DNA of 64,000 nucleotides from Victivallales bacterium (GCA_016285345.1 JAEEQN010000013.1:1-64000), one strand, 5' to 3'; positions 51,148-60,363 are shown, counted from the stretch's first letter. The notes: generated by a model from the letters alone, not told the origin. Translations and numbers: made by a program.

Positions 51148-51603
51148 TTAACGGGTTTGACCGGAAGCGGCGGAAAGACGTCGGACGAGCGCCCGGAGAG
51201 CAAACTCGTAACCGTCCGCGCCCAGGCCGGCGATCTGCGCGACGCAGGCGGGGGCGGTGAGCGATGTCCGGCGGAAATCGTCCCGCGCCTGGATGTTGCT
51301 CATGTGCACCTCGACAGCGGGGATCGCGGCGGCTTCCAGCGCATCGTGGATGGCGATGCTGGTGTGGGTATAGGCGGCGGGGTTGATGACGATGCCGTCG
51401 ACCCCGCCCGCAATCGCGTCCGCGATCCTGTCGCAGAGCGCGCCTTCGTGATTGCTCTGGAAAAACTCGACCGTCACGCCAAGCGAATCGGCGACCGCAC
51501 GGAGGTCGGCCTCGATCTCCGGGAGCGTTTTGGTCCCGTAGAACTCGGCTTTGCGCCGTCCGAGCAGCTGCATGTTCGGCCCGTTGATGACGAGGATTTT
51601 CAT
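51148..51603 (-). CDS. aroQ: Type II 3-dehydroquinate dehydratase
   Basis: AroQ (151 residues) dehydrates 3-dehydroquinate in the shikimate pathway. All type II motifs are present: [17 protein letters not shown] with the catalytic Tyr, [31 protein letters not shown] and [14 protein letters not shown]. It sits 18 bases after nagB and 35 before accB. aroQ is also close to accB-accC in Bacillus subtilis. Confidence 0.95.
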   Translation of the reverse strand: MKILVINGPNMQLLGRRKAEFYGTKTLPEIEADLRAVADSLGVTVEFFQSNHEGALCDRIADAIAGGVDGIVINPAAYTHTSIAIHDALEAAAIPAVEVHMSNIQARDDFRRTSLTAPACVAQIAGLGADGYEFALRALVRRLSAASGQTR

Positions 51604-51621
51604 AGTCGTTTTCCCTGTGTC

Positions 51622-52461
51622 TTACTTTTTCGCCTTGGCGCGGGAGGATTCGCGCCTGGCGGGCTGGTAGGCGGCCCACTTCGGATCGTTGGCGAACTGG
51701 AACGCGTATTCGTCCTTGTATTTGAGCTTGGATGCGGCATCGGCGTCCAGGACCACGACCGCGTTCTCATGGAGCTGAAGCGCGGTGGCGGAGATCATGC
51801 TGGTGACCGGGCCTTCGAGGGCGGCCGCCACGATGTTGGCTTTTTCCTTGTGGGTGGCGAGGAGCAGGAGGCGCTTCGCGTCGAGGCAGGTGCCGACGCC
51901 CATGGTCATGGCGCGCATCGGCATATCTTCCGGCTTCTTGAAGAGCGGGGAGTTCTGCTCGTAGGTGGTCTTGGTGAGGGTCACCACGCGGGTTCGGCTG
52001 GAGAAGGAGGACATCGGCTCGTTGAATCCGATGTGTCCGCTGCGGCCGATGCCGAGGAGCTGCATGTCCACGCCGCCTGCGTCTTCCATTTCCTCTTCAT
52101 AAGCGGCGGCAGCGGCCTCAAGCTCGTCCGCGGGGGCAAAGCCGTCCGGCACGTGCGTGTTGCGCTTGTCGATGTTCACATGGTTGAAGAGGTGGTAGTT
52201 CATGAAGTAGCGGTAGGAATCCTTGTTCGTCTCGGCCTTGCCCTTCAGACCGACGTATTCATCGAGGTTGAACGAGATCACGCGGGAGAAATCGACTTTG
52301 CCGGCCTTGTACATCTTCACCAGATTGGCGTACACATTTTCCATGGTGCGGCCGGTGGCGAGCCCCAGTTTGTAGAACGGTTTGGCGTTGATCGCGTCGG
52401 CGATGATGCGGGCGGTGAGGAATTCCGCTTCCGCGGCGGTCGGCATGACGATGATGTCCAT
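51622..52461 (-). CDS. nagB: Glucosamine-6-phosphate deaminase
   Basis: NagB (279 residues) converts glucosamine-6-phosphate to fructose-6-phosphate and ammonia, the step after NagA (40.5-41.7 kb). [23 protein letters not shown] with the catalytic Asp, [15 protein letters not shown] and the His/Glu pair are typical. The C-terminus has a Lys/Arg/Ala tail. TTGATT/TATAGT about 90-115 bases upstream is a possible promoter, giving a long leader. Confidence 0.93.
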   Translation of the reverse strand: MDIIVMPTAAEAEFLTARIIADAINAKPFYKLGLATGRTMENVYANLVKMYKAGKVDFSRVISFNLDEYVGLKGKAETNKDSYRYFMNYHLFNHVNIDKRNTHVPDGFAPADELEAAAAAYEEEMEDAGGVDMQLLGIGRSGHIGFNEPMSSFSSRTRVVTLTKTTYEQNSPLFKKPEDMPMRAMTMGVGTCLDAKRLLLLATHKEKANIVAAALEGPVTSMISATALQLHENAVVVLDADAASKLKYKDEYAFQFANDPKWAAYQPARRESSRAKAKK

Positions 52462-52631
52462 ACGCTATAAATTCCTAATTCTGTTTGTGTTTTTTTACGA
52501 GGAGACGCCAGGAAAAACGGCGCCCTGTCCGAGTTTTATCTATATACTATAGCACCCTTTTAGAAAAAATCAAATTACCAGCCGGAAAAACAACAGGACA
52601 GGAATGAAAAGACGGAAGACTTTATTTCGAG

Positions 52632-52672
52632 AAAAAAAAGAACCGCAGGAGTTTCATAATCTCTTACGGTTC
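52632..52672 (-). terminator. Rho-independent terminator after tRNA-His
   Basis: On the minus strand GAACCG and CGGTTC pair around a partly paired loop and eight Ts follow (52632-52639). It lies 15 bases after the tRNA. Confidence 0.65.
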
Positions 52673-52686
52673 CGACGTTTCAGAAA

Positions 52687-52763
52687 TGGGGTGGGAGACG
52701 GGACTCGAACCCGCGACATTCTGAGCCACAGTCAGACGCTCCACCAACTGAGCTACACCCACC
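52687..52763 (-). tRNA. tRNA-His (anticodon GTG)
   Basis: The minus strand folds with the extra 5' G paired to C73 that marks histidine tRNAs, acceptor GTGGGTG/CTCCCAC (one T-T mismatch at 6-67), anticodon stem TCTGA/TCAGA with loop CTGTGGC giving GTG, T arm GCGGG-TTCGAGT-CCCGT and an encoded CCA. A TTGAAA/TATAGT promoter lies just upstream. Confidence 0.94.
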
Positions 52764-52905
52764 ACAATTGATGTATCATTTACTATAGCATCATATCGGA
52801 TTTTTTCAAGCGGGAAACCGGAAAAAAAGAAAAGAAAACAGCCTCTGCCTGCTCAGTTGAACAGGCAGGAGGAACGATTGATTTCCTCGACATCTGTCCC
52901 CGGAC

Positions 52906-53328
52906 TCAGCGGGTGTTGTATTGTTCGTCGTAGGTGCGGACGGCGACGTTGTGGAGGCCGCGGAACGAGCAGAGGTCGAGTATCTCGACCACGCGGCTGA
53001 ACGCGACGGCCTTGTCGCAGTCCACGCGGATGCGGCGGTCCTGATTCTCCTCGGAGAGCTCCAGCAGGATCTGGTGCAGCTCGGAGATCGTGACCGGACG
53101 GCCGTTGTAGAACAGCATTTTCTCCTTGTTGACGCCGATGACCATGGTATCGTTGTCCGGCGGCACGTCGAGCGAGGACGTGGAGACGGGCAGGTCGATG
53201 TCGATGTCGCGGTTTTCCTTCTTGGCGACCGTGGTGATCAGGAAGAAAATGAGGAGGAGGAACACGCAGTCGATCAGCGACGACATGCCGATCTCGAGCT
53301 TATCCTCCGATGAACGTCTGATGCGCAT
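52906..53328 (-). CDS. ExbD/TolR-family protein (distal copy)
   Basis: The 140-residue protein has a short cytoplasmic N-terminus, one membrane helix with the proton-path Asp (MSSLIDCVFLLLIFFLITTV, residues 15-34) and a periplasmic ExbD domain. With an ExbB/TolQ protein it would use the proton gradient to move a periplasmic partner. It is the last gene of the four-gene operon, 24 bases after exbB. No tonB gene is nearby. Confidence 0.9.
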   Translation of the reverse strand: MRIRRSSEDKLEIGMSSLIDCVFLLLIFFLITTVAKKENRDIDIDLPVSTSSLDVPPDNDTMVIGVNKEKMLFYNGRPVTISELHQILLELSEENQDRRIRVDCDKAVAFSRVVEILDLCSFRGLHNVAVRTYDEQYNTR

Positions 53329-53352
53329 GTGGGGCTGTCCCGTGGTTCCGCG

Positions 53353-54099
53353 TTACTTCTTCTGCGCATCGAGCGCGGCGAACATGGTTTCGAGGTTTTC
53401 CTCGATGGCGAGTTCGGCGATGGAGAGTTTCTGCTTCAGGTAATGGTACGCGCCGAGCGCCGGAATGGCGAGCACGAGGCCCATGTCGGTGGTGATGAGC
53501 GCCTTGCTGATGGAGTCGGCGAGAAGCGCGGCGTCGCCGGTGTCGCCGAGGATGGCGACCTTCGAGAACGCTTCGATCATGCCGATCACGGTGCCGAGCA
53601 GACCGAGCATCGGGGCCATCGTGGCGATGATCGCCAGCGGATAGCTGCGTTGTCTGTGGCGCTCGATCGCACGGGCGGCGGCGTCCGCGACAGCCATCTG
53701 CAGGCGGGCTTCGTCCATGCCGGGGTGATCCACGATGCAGGCTCCGGCATCGGCGAGGATGCTGGGCTTCGCTTCGGCTTCCTTGCGGATTGCGTCAGCA
53801 TCATTTTTCGCGATGGCATCGGCGAAGAAATCGGCGTAGTAAGCGGGCGCAAGGTATTTTTTGCGCATGCGGATGAGGCGTTCGACGAGGAATCCGATGG
53901 CGGCGGCGCTGAGGAGAAGGAGCACGGCGGAGGTCATGCCGCCGTTGATGATCTCCTGAATCCAGTCGATCGTCAGTTCTTCGGCGGGCGCGTCTGCGGT
54001 CTCAGCGGCGGTTTCGGCGGCGTTCTGGGCGGCAAGGAATCCGGGGAGGCAGAAGAGCGCCGCAGCGGAGAGGATCGAAGCACGGATGGGAAGTTTCAT
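53353..54099 (-). CDS. ExbB/TolQ/MotA-family proton channel with signal peptide
   Basis: The 248-residue protein has a signal peptide (MKLPIRASILSAAALFCLPG...LAAQ), a short periplasmic segment, then the three-helix ExbB core including SYPLAIIATMAPMLGLLGTV and ITTDMGLVLAIPALGAYHYL. It forms the channel that energises ExbD. The ATG at 54099 with AAAGG upstream is preferred; an earlier ATG at 54132 has no site. A cleaved N-terminal extension is not found in E. coli ExbB. Confidence 0.9.
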   Translation of the reverse strand: MKLPIRASILSAAALFCLPGFLAAQNAAETAAETADAPAEELTIDWIQEIINGGMTSAVLLLLSAAAIGFLVERLIRMRKKYLAPAYYADFFADAIAKNDADAIRKEAEAKPSILADAGACIVDHPGMDEARLQMAVADAAARAIERHRQRSYPLAIIATMAPMLGLLGTVIGMIEAFSKVAILGDTGDAALLADSISKALITTDMGLVLAIPALGAYHYLKQKLSIAELAIEENLETMFAALDAQKK

Positions 54100-54147
54100 G
54101 GAGAACCTTTCGTAGTGTTTTATAAGATTCATATTTCGTGATAATCG

Positions 54148-57024
54148 TCAGGGGAGTCTGGGGCGCGTGACAGGACGCGTAATCGGAGACGTAGTGTTCG
54201 GGCCTGAGGTCGCGCCGGGACGCGTGGCCTGCGTCTGCTGGGCGTTGCGGCGCTGTTCGGCGGCGCGTTTCGCGGCATCCGCGGCGGCCTTGGTATCTTC
54301 GCGGACCATGACGAACGAGAACTGGCATTCATCGGGACCGTTTTCCACGCAGAAGAGAATGGTGTTCCAGCCCTTGCGGAAATGGATGGGAATGATGTTT
54401 TCGTGGAGCCCCCAGGTGCTGAGCTCGTCGTCGAACCAGACCTGTTCGCCGTTGATCCAGAGGACGCTGGCGTCATCGGAACCGATCATGGCGAGGACGT
54501 CGGTGTCCTCTTCGAAATGAACGTCCGTGTAGGCGTAGTAGATCGCGTTGTCCATCTTGTCCGGCGTGCGGATGCACGTCGTGTCGGTCTGGACGTAGCG
54601 CCAGCGGAGGCGGATGGGCTTCTGCGTGACCGGGTCGATCTTGCCGTCGTACTCGGCGTCGAGGTCGATCCTGGTCTCGGGCTCCCGTTTCACGCGGTCC
54701 GCGATATGCGTGAATCTGCTGCCGTCGTATTTGCCTTCCCACGGGCCGATCACGTACCAGGAGTCGATGAAGACGAAGCCGTGGCGGGCGGCGTCCTTGC
54801 TGACGCGGCGGCCGGGAACGGATTCCGCGATGATGGCGTAGTCGGCTGGTTCGGAGGCGACGCGCTTGCTGTCGGAATTGCCGACCGGACTGTAGATCGT
54901 GCCGCCGAACTCGAAGTCAAAGTCTCCGCGGAACGCGATGCCGCCTCCGCCGTAGGCATTGCGGTTGTTGCCGAAGCTGGAACCGTTGCCGTTGCCCTGT
55001 CCCTGCCCCTGGCTCTGGCCTTGTCCCTGCCCTTGCCCCTGCTGACCGGCGCGTTCCACGCCTTCACGGCCCATCCGGGCGAGCTGACGCATCATGTCGG
55101 CGAGACTGCCCTGGCCCTGTCCCTGCTGTCCGCCGCGCATGCCGCCCTGCTGATTGCGCATGGCGCGCTGCTGAATGGCGGAGAAGAGACGTTCGGCGGA
55201 GAGCGGGAGGTTGATGCCCGCCATACGCGCAAGGCTGTTCGCGCGGGACGAAAGCGAGTCGGCGGCGTCCTGCAGCGCGGTCATCTGTTCGAGCGCGCGG
55301 AGGAGCTGTTCCTTGGTCATGAACTGGCCTCCGCCGCCCTGGCCGCCGCCCTGCTGACCGCCCTGTTCGCCGTTCTGGCCCATCTGGCCGCCCTGCTGGC
55401 CCGCGCTCTGGGACTCGCTGTTCTGCGGATCGTTCCTGAGCGCTTCGAGGAGCTTGCGGAGGTACTGCTCGGCTTCGACCGTGGCGAATTCGTCGCGGTA
55501 ACGATTGTCCAGGGCTTTCAGGAGGAAGCTTTCAGCGTCGGCATCCATGGCCTTGGCGGCTTCCTGAATGTCGGCAAATTCCGGGTCGACGTTGTAGAGC
55601 CACTCGGACAGCTTCGAATTGATCTCGCTGCGGTGGTTCATCGCGGCCATGTAGGCGGTGTTCGCCAGGTCCGGGAGCTTGCGCTGGACGGTTGTGTTCG
55701 TATCCTTGAGCTGACGGTCGAATCCCTGCATGTCGCGGGAGGCGGTCTGGAGAAACGAAAGGTCCTGCCGCGCGGTGTCGGGGTCGTTGGCCTCAAGCGC
55801 CTTTTTGATCGCCTCATAGGCGTGCTGCGCCTGCTCCATCGTATGTTTCGCGTTCTCGTCGACCTCGTTCACAAGGTAGATTTCGAAGGACGGTACATCG
55901 TAGCCGTAATCATAATCATCATCCCGGACGACCGCCAGTCCGACGCGGCCTGGTCTGAGGAGTGTGGAACCGCGGCGGGGACGGCTCAGCCGTTCCGCCT
56001 CTTCCTTTTCGATGCGTTCACGGCTTTCCGCCGCGGTTTTCTTCGTCTGCTCGTACATTTCCCGCGTGAGGCGGAGCACCTCTTCGGCTGCGTCGAGGAT
56101 TTTCTGCGGGTCCTCGGCGGCGCCGTCGTTCTGCGCCAGGTCACGGGAGAAATGCTCCATGGAGGTCTGGTCCATGTTTTTATTGAGCGAGTCCATGGAA
56201 CGGATGGCGTTCTGGTAGGCGTTCAGCTCGGCGTACTTCGTATCGAGCTGTTCCTCCTTCGCCGCCATGAAGTCCTTCAGCTGCTGGAGCGTGGCGTCGA
56301 CGGGCGGCATTTCGGGCGGCGTGTTCATGATGCCGATGTCGTACACGCCGGACATATCGCCGTTGAGAATGGAGTCGATCATGCGTTCGAGTTCGAGCGA
56401 CTGCCATTCGGCGGTGGCGGGATCGACGCCGTAGTCGAGGTAACTGGACGGATTCGCGCGGAACTTTTCGCTGTTGGCCTTCATGGTCTCCAGCTGACCG
56501 CGGAAGACCGGAATCTGGTCGGACGTCGGGGAATTCTCCAGCTGATGGCGGATGTCTTCGGCGATACGGGCGTTCTCCGTGAACGGTAAGACATAATCAA
56601 ATTCGTTGGACAGGTTTTCGGCGATGTCGAACAGCCTTTCGTACGCCTCCTCCATCGGGTCACGCAGTTCGGAATAGATCTCCTTCAATTCCTCCTTGCG
56701 CTCCTCCATTTTCTCAAGCGTCTCTTCGACCTCCTCCAGTTTCTTGCGGATTTCCTTTTCCTTGCGTTTCTGGACGCGGTCGCGGATTTTCTTGAGCTCG
56801 GCGGGCGGGGCTTCCTTCTTGACCTTCTCCGGGTCGTTCTTATGGGCCTCGCGCTTCGCCTCGTTCTCCTGTTTCTGCTTCAGCGCCTCCTCCAGCGAAT
56901 ACCGGCTGTAGCGGATGAAATCGAGCTGCCAGGCGGCGACGATCGCGCCGAGGTAACAGAGGAGCGTGAGGGCCCAGATGATGGCCGTGTTGCGGCCGGA
57001 CTGCATTTTCCGTTTGCTGTTCAT
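54148..57024 (-). CDS. Large TolA-like membrane-anchored coiled-coil protein of the ExbBD operon
   Basis: The 958-residue protein has one membrane helix (AIIWALTLLCYLGAIVAAW, about 14-34) and then a highly charged coiled coil (EEVEETLEKMEERKEELKEI, about 40-130). A long helical region to about 540 and Gly/Gln-rich low-complexity stretches (about 540-570 and 640-700) follow. A beta-rich domain (about 745-905: FIDSWYVIGPWEGKYDG, MIGSDDASVLWINGEQVWFD, HFRKGWNTILFCVENG) resembles sugar-binding jelly-roll modules, and a Pro/Thr tail ends the chain. The topology, a cytoplasmic start with a long periplasmic rod, parallels TolA and TonB. It lies between exbD and exbB with gaps of 15 and 48 bases. The function is unknown. 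Confidence 0.75.
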   Translation of the reverse strand: MNSKRKMQSGRNTAIIWALTLLCYLGAIVAAWQLDFIRYSRYSLEEALKQKQENEAKREAHKNDPEKVKKEAPPAELKKIRDRVQKRKEKEIRKKLEEVEETLEKMEERKEELKEIYSELRDPMEEAYERLFDIAENLSNEFDYVLPFTENARIAEDIRHQLENSPTSDQIPVFRGQLETMKANSEKFRANPSSYLDYGVDPATAEWQSLELERMIDSILNGDMSGVYDIGIMNTPPEMPPVDATLQQLKDFMAAKEEQLDTKYAELNAYQNAIRSMDSLNKNMDQTSMEHFSRDLAQNDGAAEDPQKILDAAEEVLRLTREMYEQTKKTAAESRERIEKEEAERLSRPRRGSTLLRPGRVGLAVVRDDDYDYGYDVPSFEIYLVNEVDENAKHTMEQAQHAYEAIKKALEANDPDTARQDLSFLQTASRDMQGFDRQLKDTNTTVQRKLPDLANTAYMAAMNHRSEINSKLSEWLYNVDPEFADIQEAAKAMDADAESFLLKALDNRYRDEFATVEAEQYLRKLLEALRNDPQNSESQSAGQQGGQMGQNGEQGGQQGGGQGGGGQFMTKEQLLRALEQMTALQDAADSLSSRANSLARMAGINLPLSAERLFSAIQQRAMRNQQGGMRGGQQGQGQGSLADMMRQLARMGREGVERAGQQGQGQGQGQSQGQGQGNGNGSSFGNNRNAYGGGGIAFRGDFDFEFGGTIYSPVGNSDSKRVASEPADYAIIAESVPGRRVSKDAARHGFVFIDSWYVIGPWEGKYDGSRFTHIADRVKREPETRIDLDAEYDGKIDPVTQKPIRLRWRYVQTDTTCIRTPDKMDNAIYYAYTDVHFEEDTDVLAMIGSDDASVLWINGEQVWFDDELSTWGLHENIIPIHFRKGWNTILFCVENGPDECQFSFVMVREDTKAAADAAKRAAEQRRNAQQTQATRPGATSGPNTTSPITRPVTRPRLP

Positions 57025-57039
57025 ATCAGTGCCTCGCGT

Positions 57040-57519
57040 TTAATCCGATGAGCCGGGGACGTAGAACCGGGATTCGCGGTAGTCGCGCATGCGGACGTCG
57101 ACCTTGTTCAGGTGGTTGATCTGGAGCTTGTCGAGCATGTCGATCACGGTCTGGAACTCCACGTCGGGATCGGCGTACAGCCGCACGTTGATTTCCTCCC
57201 CGGCGCTCCGCGTCATGCGTCCCAGGTTCTCCACGAACTTGTCCACGTCGCCGACGACCCGGAAATCCGGACGCCCGTCCTGAAGGCGGCGTTCCGCCGA
57301 ATAATAGCGGCCGTCCTTGCCGATCGCGAGGATCACGCGGCGCGCGTCCATGCGTTCGGAGATGGTCACGTCGGGGTCCGGGACTTCGATGGGGATCTGT
57401 TTTTCTAGCTTCTTCATCATGGTGGTGATGAGGAAGAAGATGAGGAGGAGGAAGACGCAGTCGATGAGCGGCGACATTTCGAGCGTGACGTCGTCATCGT
57501 CTTTTTTTCGGATTCTCAT
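57040..57519 (-). CDS. ExbD/TolR-family protein (proximal copy)
   Basis: The 159-residue protein has the membrane helix MSPLIDCVFLLLIFFLITTM with the conserved Asp and a periplasmic domain with a longer insert than the distal copy (MDARRVILAIGKDGRYYSAE). Two different ExbD proteins in one operon could form a heterodimer in the channel. It is the first gene of the operon; the ribosome site is weak. Confidence 0.9.
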   Translation of the reverse strand: MRIRKKDDDDVTLEMSPLIDCVFLLLIFFLITTMMKKLEKQIPIEVPDPDVTISERMDARRVILAIGKDGRYYSAERRLQDGRPDFRVVGDVDKFVENLGRMTRSAGEEINVRLYADPDVEFQTVIDMLDKLQINHLNKVDVRMRDYRESRFYVPGSSD

Positions 57520-57677
57520 ATTCGGCTAAATCTGGAGTATTGTGTATCTGTTCTAAAATTGCATTGATATGAATTAGACGGGCGGGACACCCGTTTTCTT
57601 AGCGCCTTTTCTCTTTTTTTCCGGTTTTTTTTGGAAATTTGTCAGCGGACAGACCATTTTTCAGTCGGAACCGCCGT

Positions 57678-57721
57678 GAAAAAGAACGAAAAGAGCGGGA
57701 GCTTGCCGCGGCTTCCGCTCT
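57678..57721 (-). terminator. Rho-independent terminator of the esterase gene
   Basis: On the minus strand an 11-bp stem (57692-57702 with 57711-57721, one G-U pair) with an 8-base loop is followed by a T-rich run. It separates the esterase gene from the ExbD operon. Confidence 0.7.
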
Positions 57722-57794
57722 GAAACGGTACTGAAGCGACCGGGGATTCCCATGAAACAGGGCGGGCCTCCCCGGATTGCCGTCCGCCGGATGA

Positions 57795-58886
57795 TTACTC
57801 GGCGGTTTTCTCTTCGCCTTCAGCGGGCTCAACGGGCTCGACGGATTCGAGCGCCTGCCATTCGCGCTGCTTCGCCTGCTCCTCGGCGTTCGGGAACGCG
57901 GAGATGAAGCCGTCGCCGGGCTTGGAGCCTTTCGGACGCGGACCGCCGTTGAAGCCGAAGCCCTTCTCATACTGGCCGGCGGTAACGGGTCCGACGGGCT
58001 GGATGCCGGGGCGAATCTTGGACTGCTCGCCGCGGCGCTGGGAGAAGAGCCACTCCCACGTCTTCGGATTGGAATACGCTCTGTCCCAGCAGTTATGGCC
58101 GACACCGAAGAATTCGCGCAGATAGACGTTCGTGTTACCGGCCGCCCTCATGGTGATGAACATCCAGCGGGCGAGCTGGGGCGGGACGGTCGTGTCGTCG
58201 CTGCCGTGGAAAATCAGGACGGGCAGGTCTTTCATCTTTTCGGCGCGGTTCGGATCACTGCCGCCGCAGCAGGGCATGCCGGCCGCGAAGATGTCGGTGC
58301 CGTAACGGGCCAGGAGGTCCCAGCAGCCGTAACCGCCCATGGAGAGACCGGTCACATAGACGCGTTTCTTGTCGGCGTCGAACTCTTTGATCTTCTTTTC
58401 GATCAGCACGGGGATCATGCCGAGCGCCTGATAGGGTTCCTCCATGAGGTCGCCCATGGCGCCGCCGCGGTGAAGCGGAGCCCAGACCTGGTCGCTCGGG
58501 CATTCCGGGGCCAGCACGATGACTTTGCGCTTGCCTTCGCGCATTTGCTTCACGATCTCGGGTACGGCGAGACGGAGCTGCGCGAGGTTCTCTTCGCCGC
58601 GTTCGCCGAAGCCGTGCAGGAAGACCAGGATCGCGAATTTGCCGGGCTCGTCTTCGTTGTACACGCCCTGGCAGTAACGCAGTTCGCCGTTGCAGTTCGT
58701 CAGGACTTCCTGCTTCATTTCCAGCTCGTTCAGCGTGCGGATTTCGTTGGCGAATCTCTGCTGGATCTGTTCGGAGGGTTCCTCCATCGGGGAGATGACG
58801 GCCGATTCGAAAGCCGGATCGGAGGAGCAGGCGGCTCCGATGGCGGCGAGGGCGGCGCATCCGAGCACGAGCAATTGTTTTTTCAT
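57795..58886 (-). CDS. Alpha/beta-hydrolase lipoprotein (esterase/peptidase of the prolyl oligopeptidase type)
   Basis: The 363-residue protein has a lipoprotein signal (MKKQLLVLGCAALAAIGAAC, lipidated Cys about 20). The hydrolase fold shows an oxyanion-loop segment FLHGFGERGEEN, the nucleophile elbow GLSMGGYGCWD, the acid in FHGSDDTTVPP and the His in GVGHNCWDRAYS. It probably cleaves esters, for instance acyl groups on plant sugars, at the cell surface. The start is the ATG at 58886, with AAAGGA upstream, not the earlier one at 58925. The C-terminal 80 residues are Gly/Glu/Pro-rich. Confidence 0.85.
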   Translation of the reverse strand: MKKQLLVLGCAALAAIGAACSSDPAFESAVISPMEEPSEQIQQRFANEIRTLNELEMKQEVLTNCNGELRYCQGVYNEDEPGKFAILVFLHGFGERGEENLAQLRLAVPEIVKQMREGKRKVIVLAPECPSDQVWAPLHRGGAMGDLMEEPYQALGMIPVLIEKKIKEFDADKKRVYVTGLSMGGYGCWDLLARYGTDIFAAGMPCCGGSDPNRAEKMKDLPVLIFHGSDDTTVPPQLARWMFITMRAAGNTNVYLREFFGVGHNCWDRAYSNPKTWEWLFSQRRGEQSKIRPGIQPVGPVTAGQYEKGFGFNGGPRPKGSKPGDGFISAFPNAEEQAKQREWQALESVEPVEPAEGEEKTAE

Positions 58887-58928
58887 GGCGGTAAGTCCTT
58901 TCAGTGTGTTGGTATATTTTTTCAATAA

Positions 58929-58956
58929 AATATACAGCGCATTTTGTGAAAATCAA
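58929..58956 (-). promoter_or_regulatory. Promoter of the esterase gene
   Basis: TTGATT (58951-58956), a 16-base spacer and TATATT (58929-58934) on the minus strand. Confidence 0.5.
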
Positions 58957-59124
58957 TTCTGCCGCGTCTTTTTTCCTGTTTTTTCTCATTTTCCGGCTTT
59001 TGCTCCGTTTTTCCGCCTGTCCGGCATTTGAAAAGCCGGTTTTTTATGCTATTGTAGCAATTGAAACACTTGTTTCCTTTCGTCCTGCATTCTGTTTATC
59101 CTCCCCCGACAGGAGCTTTCCGAA

Positions 59125-60048
59125 ATGAATCTTTACCAACGCATCAAACGCGGCGTTTTCATGGTGATCCAGCCGTCCGCCGCCACATCCGGCCGCTGGC
59201 GTATCGCCAGCAGTGTTTTCGACGACCTGATCCTGACGCTGATCGTCTTCAGCGTCCTCTCCGTCTTCGTCTGCACCTTCACGATCCCGGACTGGCTCTT
59301 CCGCATCCTGATCCACATCGAATTCGTCTCCATCATCATCTTCACGGTCGAATACGCCCTGCGCATCTGGACGGCGAACCTGCTGTACCCCGGGCTCAAT
59401 CCCGTCCGCGCCCGCATCCGTTACGTCACCTCGCCCATGGCGATCATCGACCTCATTTCGATTCTGCCGTTCCTCGTACCCGTCCTCCACACCTACAACC
59501 TCGTCGGCGTCCGGGTATTCCGTCTGGTCCGTCTGCTCCGCATCTTCAAGCTCAACCGTTACTCCGACGCGCTCGCCGCCATCGGCGATGTCTTCCGCCG
59601 CAAATCCCAGCAGATGGTCGCCTCCGTCTTCTTCGTCTCCATGATCCTCATCCTCGCCTCGCTGCTGATCTACTATGCCGAACACGACGCCCAGCCCGAC
59701 CAGTTCGAGAACGCATTCTCCGGGCTCTGGTGGGCCGTCGCAACGCTGACCACCGTCGGATACGGCGACCTCTACCCGATCACCCCGCTCGGACGGTTTC
59801 TCGGCGCGGTCATCGCCATCCTCGGCATCGGCATGGTCGCGGTCCCGACCAGTATCCTCAGCGCCGGGTTCATGGAAATGCTGGAGAAGGAGACGTCCGG
59901 CGAGAATGAAGCCGAAAAGGCATCCGCTGAAAAAGCATCCGTCGAAACAACCTCGAAAGCCGCGGAATCCTGTTCGCATGCATCCGTGGAGGATGCATTC
60001 GAACCGCCGCAATACTGTCCGCACTGCGGAAAAAAACTCTTTCCGTAA
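59125..60048 (+). CDS. Voltage-gated potassium channel with C-terminal zinc ribbon
   Basis: The 307-residue protein has six membrane helices. The S4 segment has regularly spaced Arg (VRVFRLVRLLRIFKLNR, about 130-146) and the selectivity filter is TLTTVGYGDLYP (about 209-220), specific for potassium. After S6 come an Ala/Glu/Ser-rich linker and a CPHCGKK motif at the extreme C-terminus, half of a zinc ribbon that could be completed by a second subunit. AGGAG precedes the start. Confidence 0.9.
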   Translation: MNLYQRIKRGVFMVIQPSAATSGRWRIASSVFDDLILTLIVFSVLSVFVCTFTIPDWLFRILIHIEFVSIIIFTVEYALRIWTANLLYPGLNPVRARIRYVTSPMAIIDLISILPFLVPVLHTYNLVGVRVFRLVRLLRIFKLNRYSDALAAIGDVFRRKSQQMVASVFFVSMILILASLLIYYAEHDAQPDQFENAFSGLWWAVATLTTVGYGDLYPITPLGRFLGAVIAILGIGMVAVPTSILSAGFMEMLEKETSGENEAEKASAEKASVETTSKAAESCSHASVEDAFEPPQYCPHCGKKLFP

Positions 60049-60072
60049 TCCGCCAACTCCTTACCTCATATT

Positions 60073-60363
60073 ATGCAAAAAGACGACACAGGTTTCTCGG
60101 CACGGGAAAAAGACGGTAACGGCTCCCGTCAGGCGAAAGGCTGCCTTCTCCTGATCGCAACCACGATTCTCGTCATATTTGCCCTCGTCATAGCGGCCGC
60201 GGTCGGTATCATCATCGTGGACACCGTCAGCCTCAGAGGAGAGAATTATACATTGGAACAGCGCGTGAAACGCTACAAGGTGGCGTGCCAGTTCCTCTGG
60301 CTGGACTTCAAGGATTCTTTTTCAAAAAAGAAACCGGATTCGTCTCAGGTGGACGAACCGTAA
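60073..60363 (+). CDS. Small single-span membrane protein
   Basis: The 96-residue protein has a polar N-terminus, one membrane helix (LLLIATTILVIFALVIAAAV, about 25-48) and a basic C-terminal tail. It follows the potassium-channel gene by 24 bases in the same direction and may be co-transcribed. No family was recognised. Confidence 0.55.
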   Translation: MQKDDTGFSAREKDGNGSRQAKGCLLLIATTILVIFALVIAAAVGIIIVDTVSLRGENYTLEQRVKRYKVACQFLWLDFKDSFSKKKPDSSQVDEP

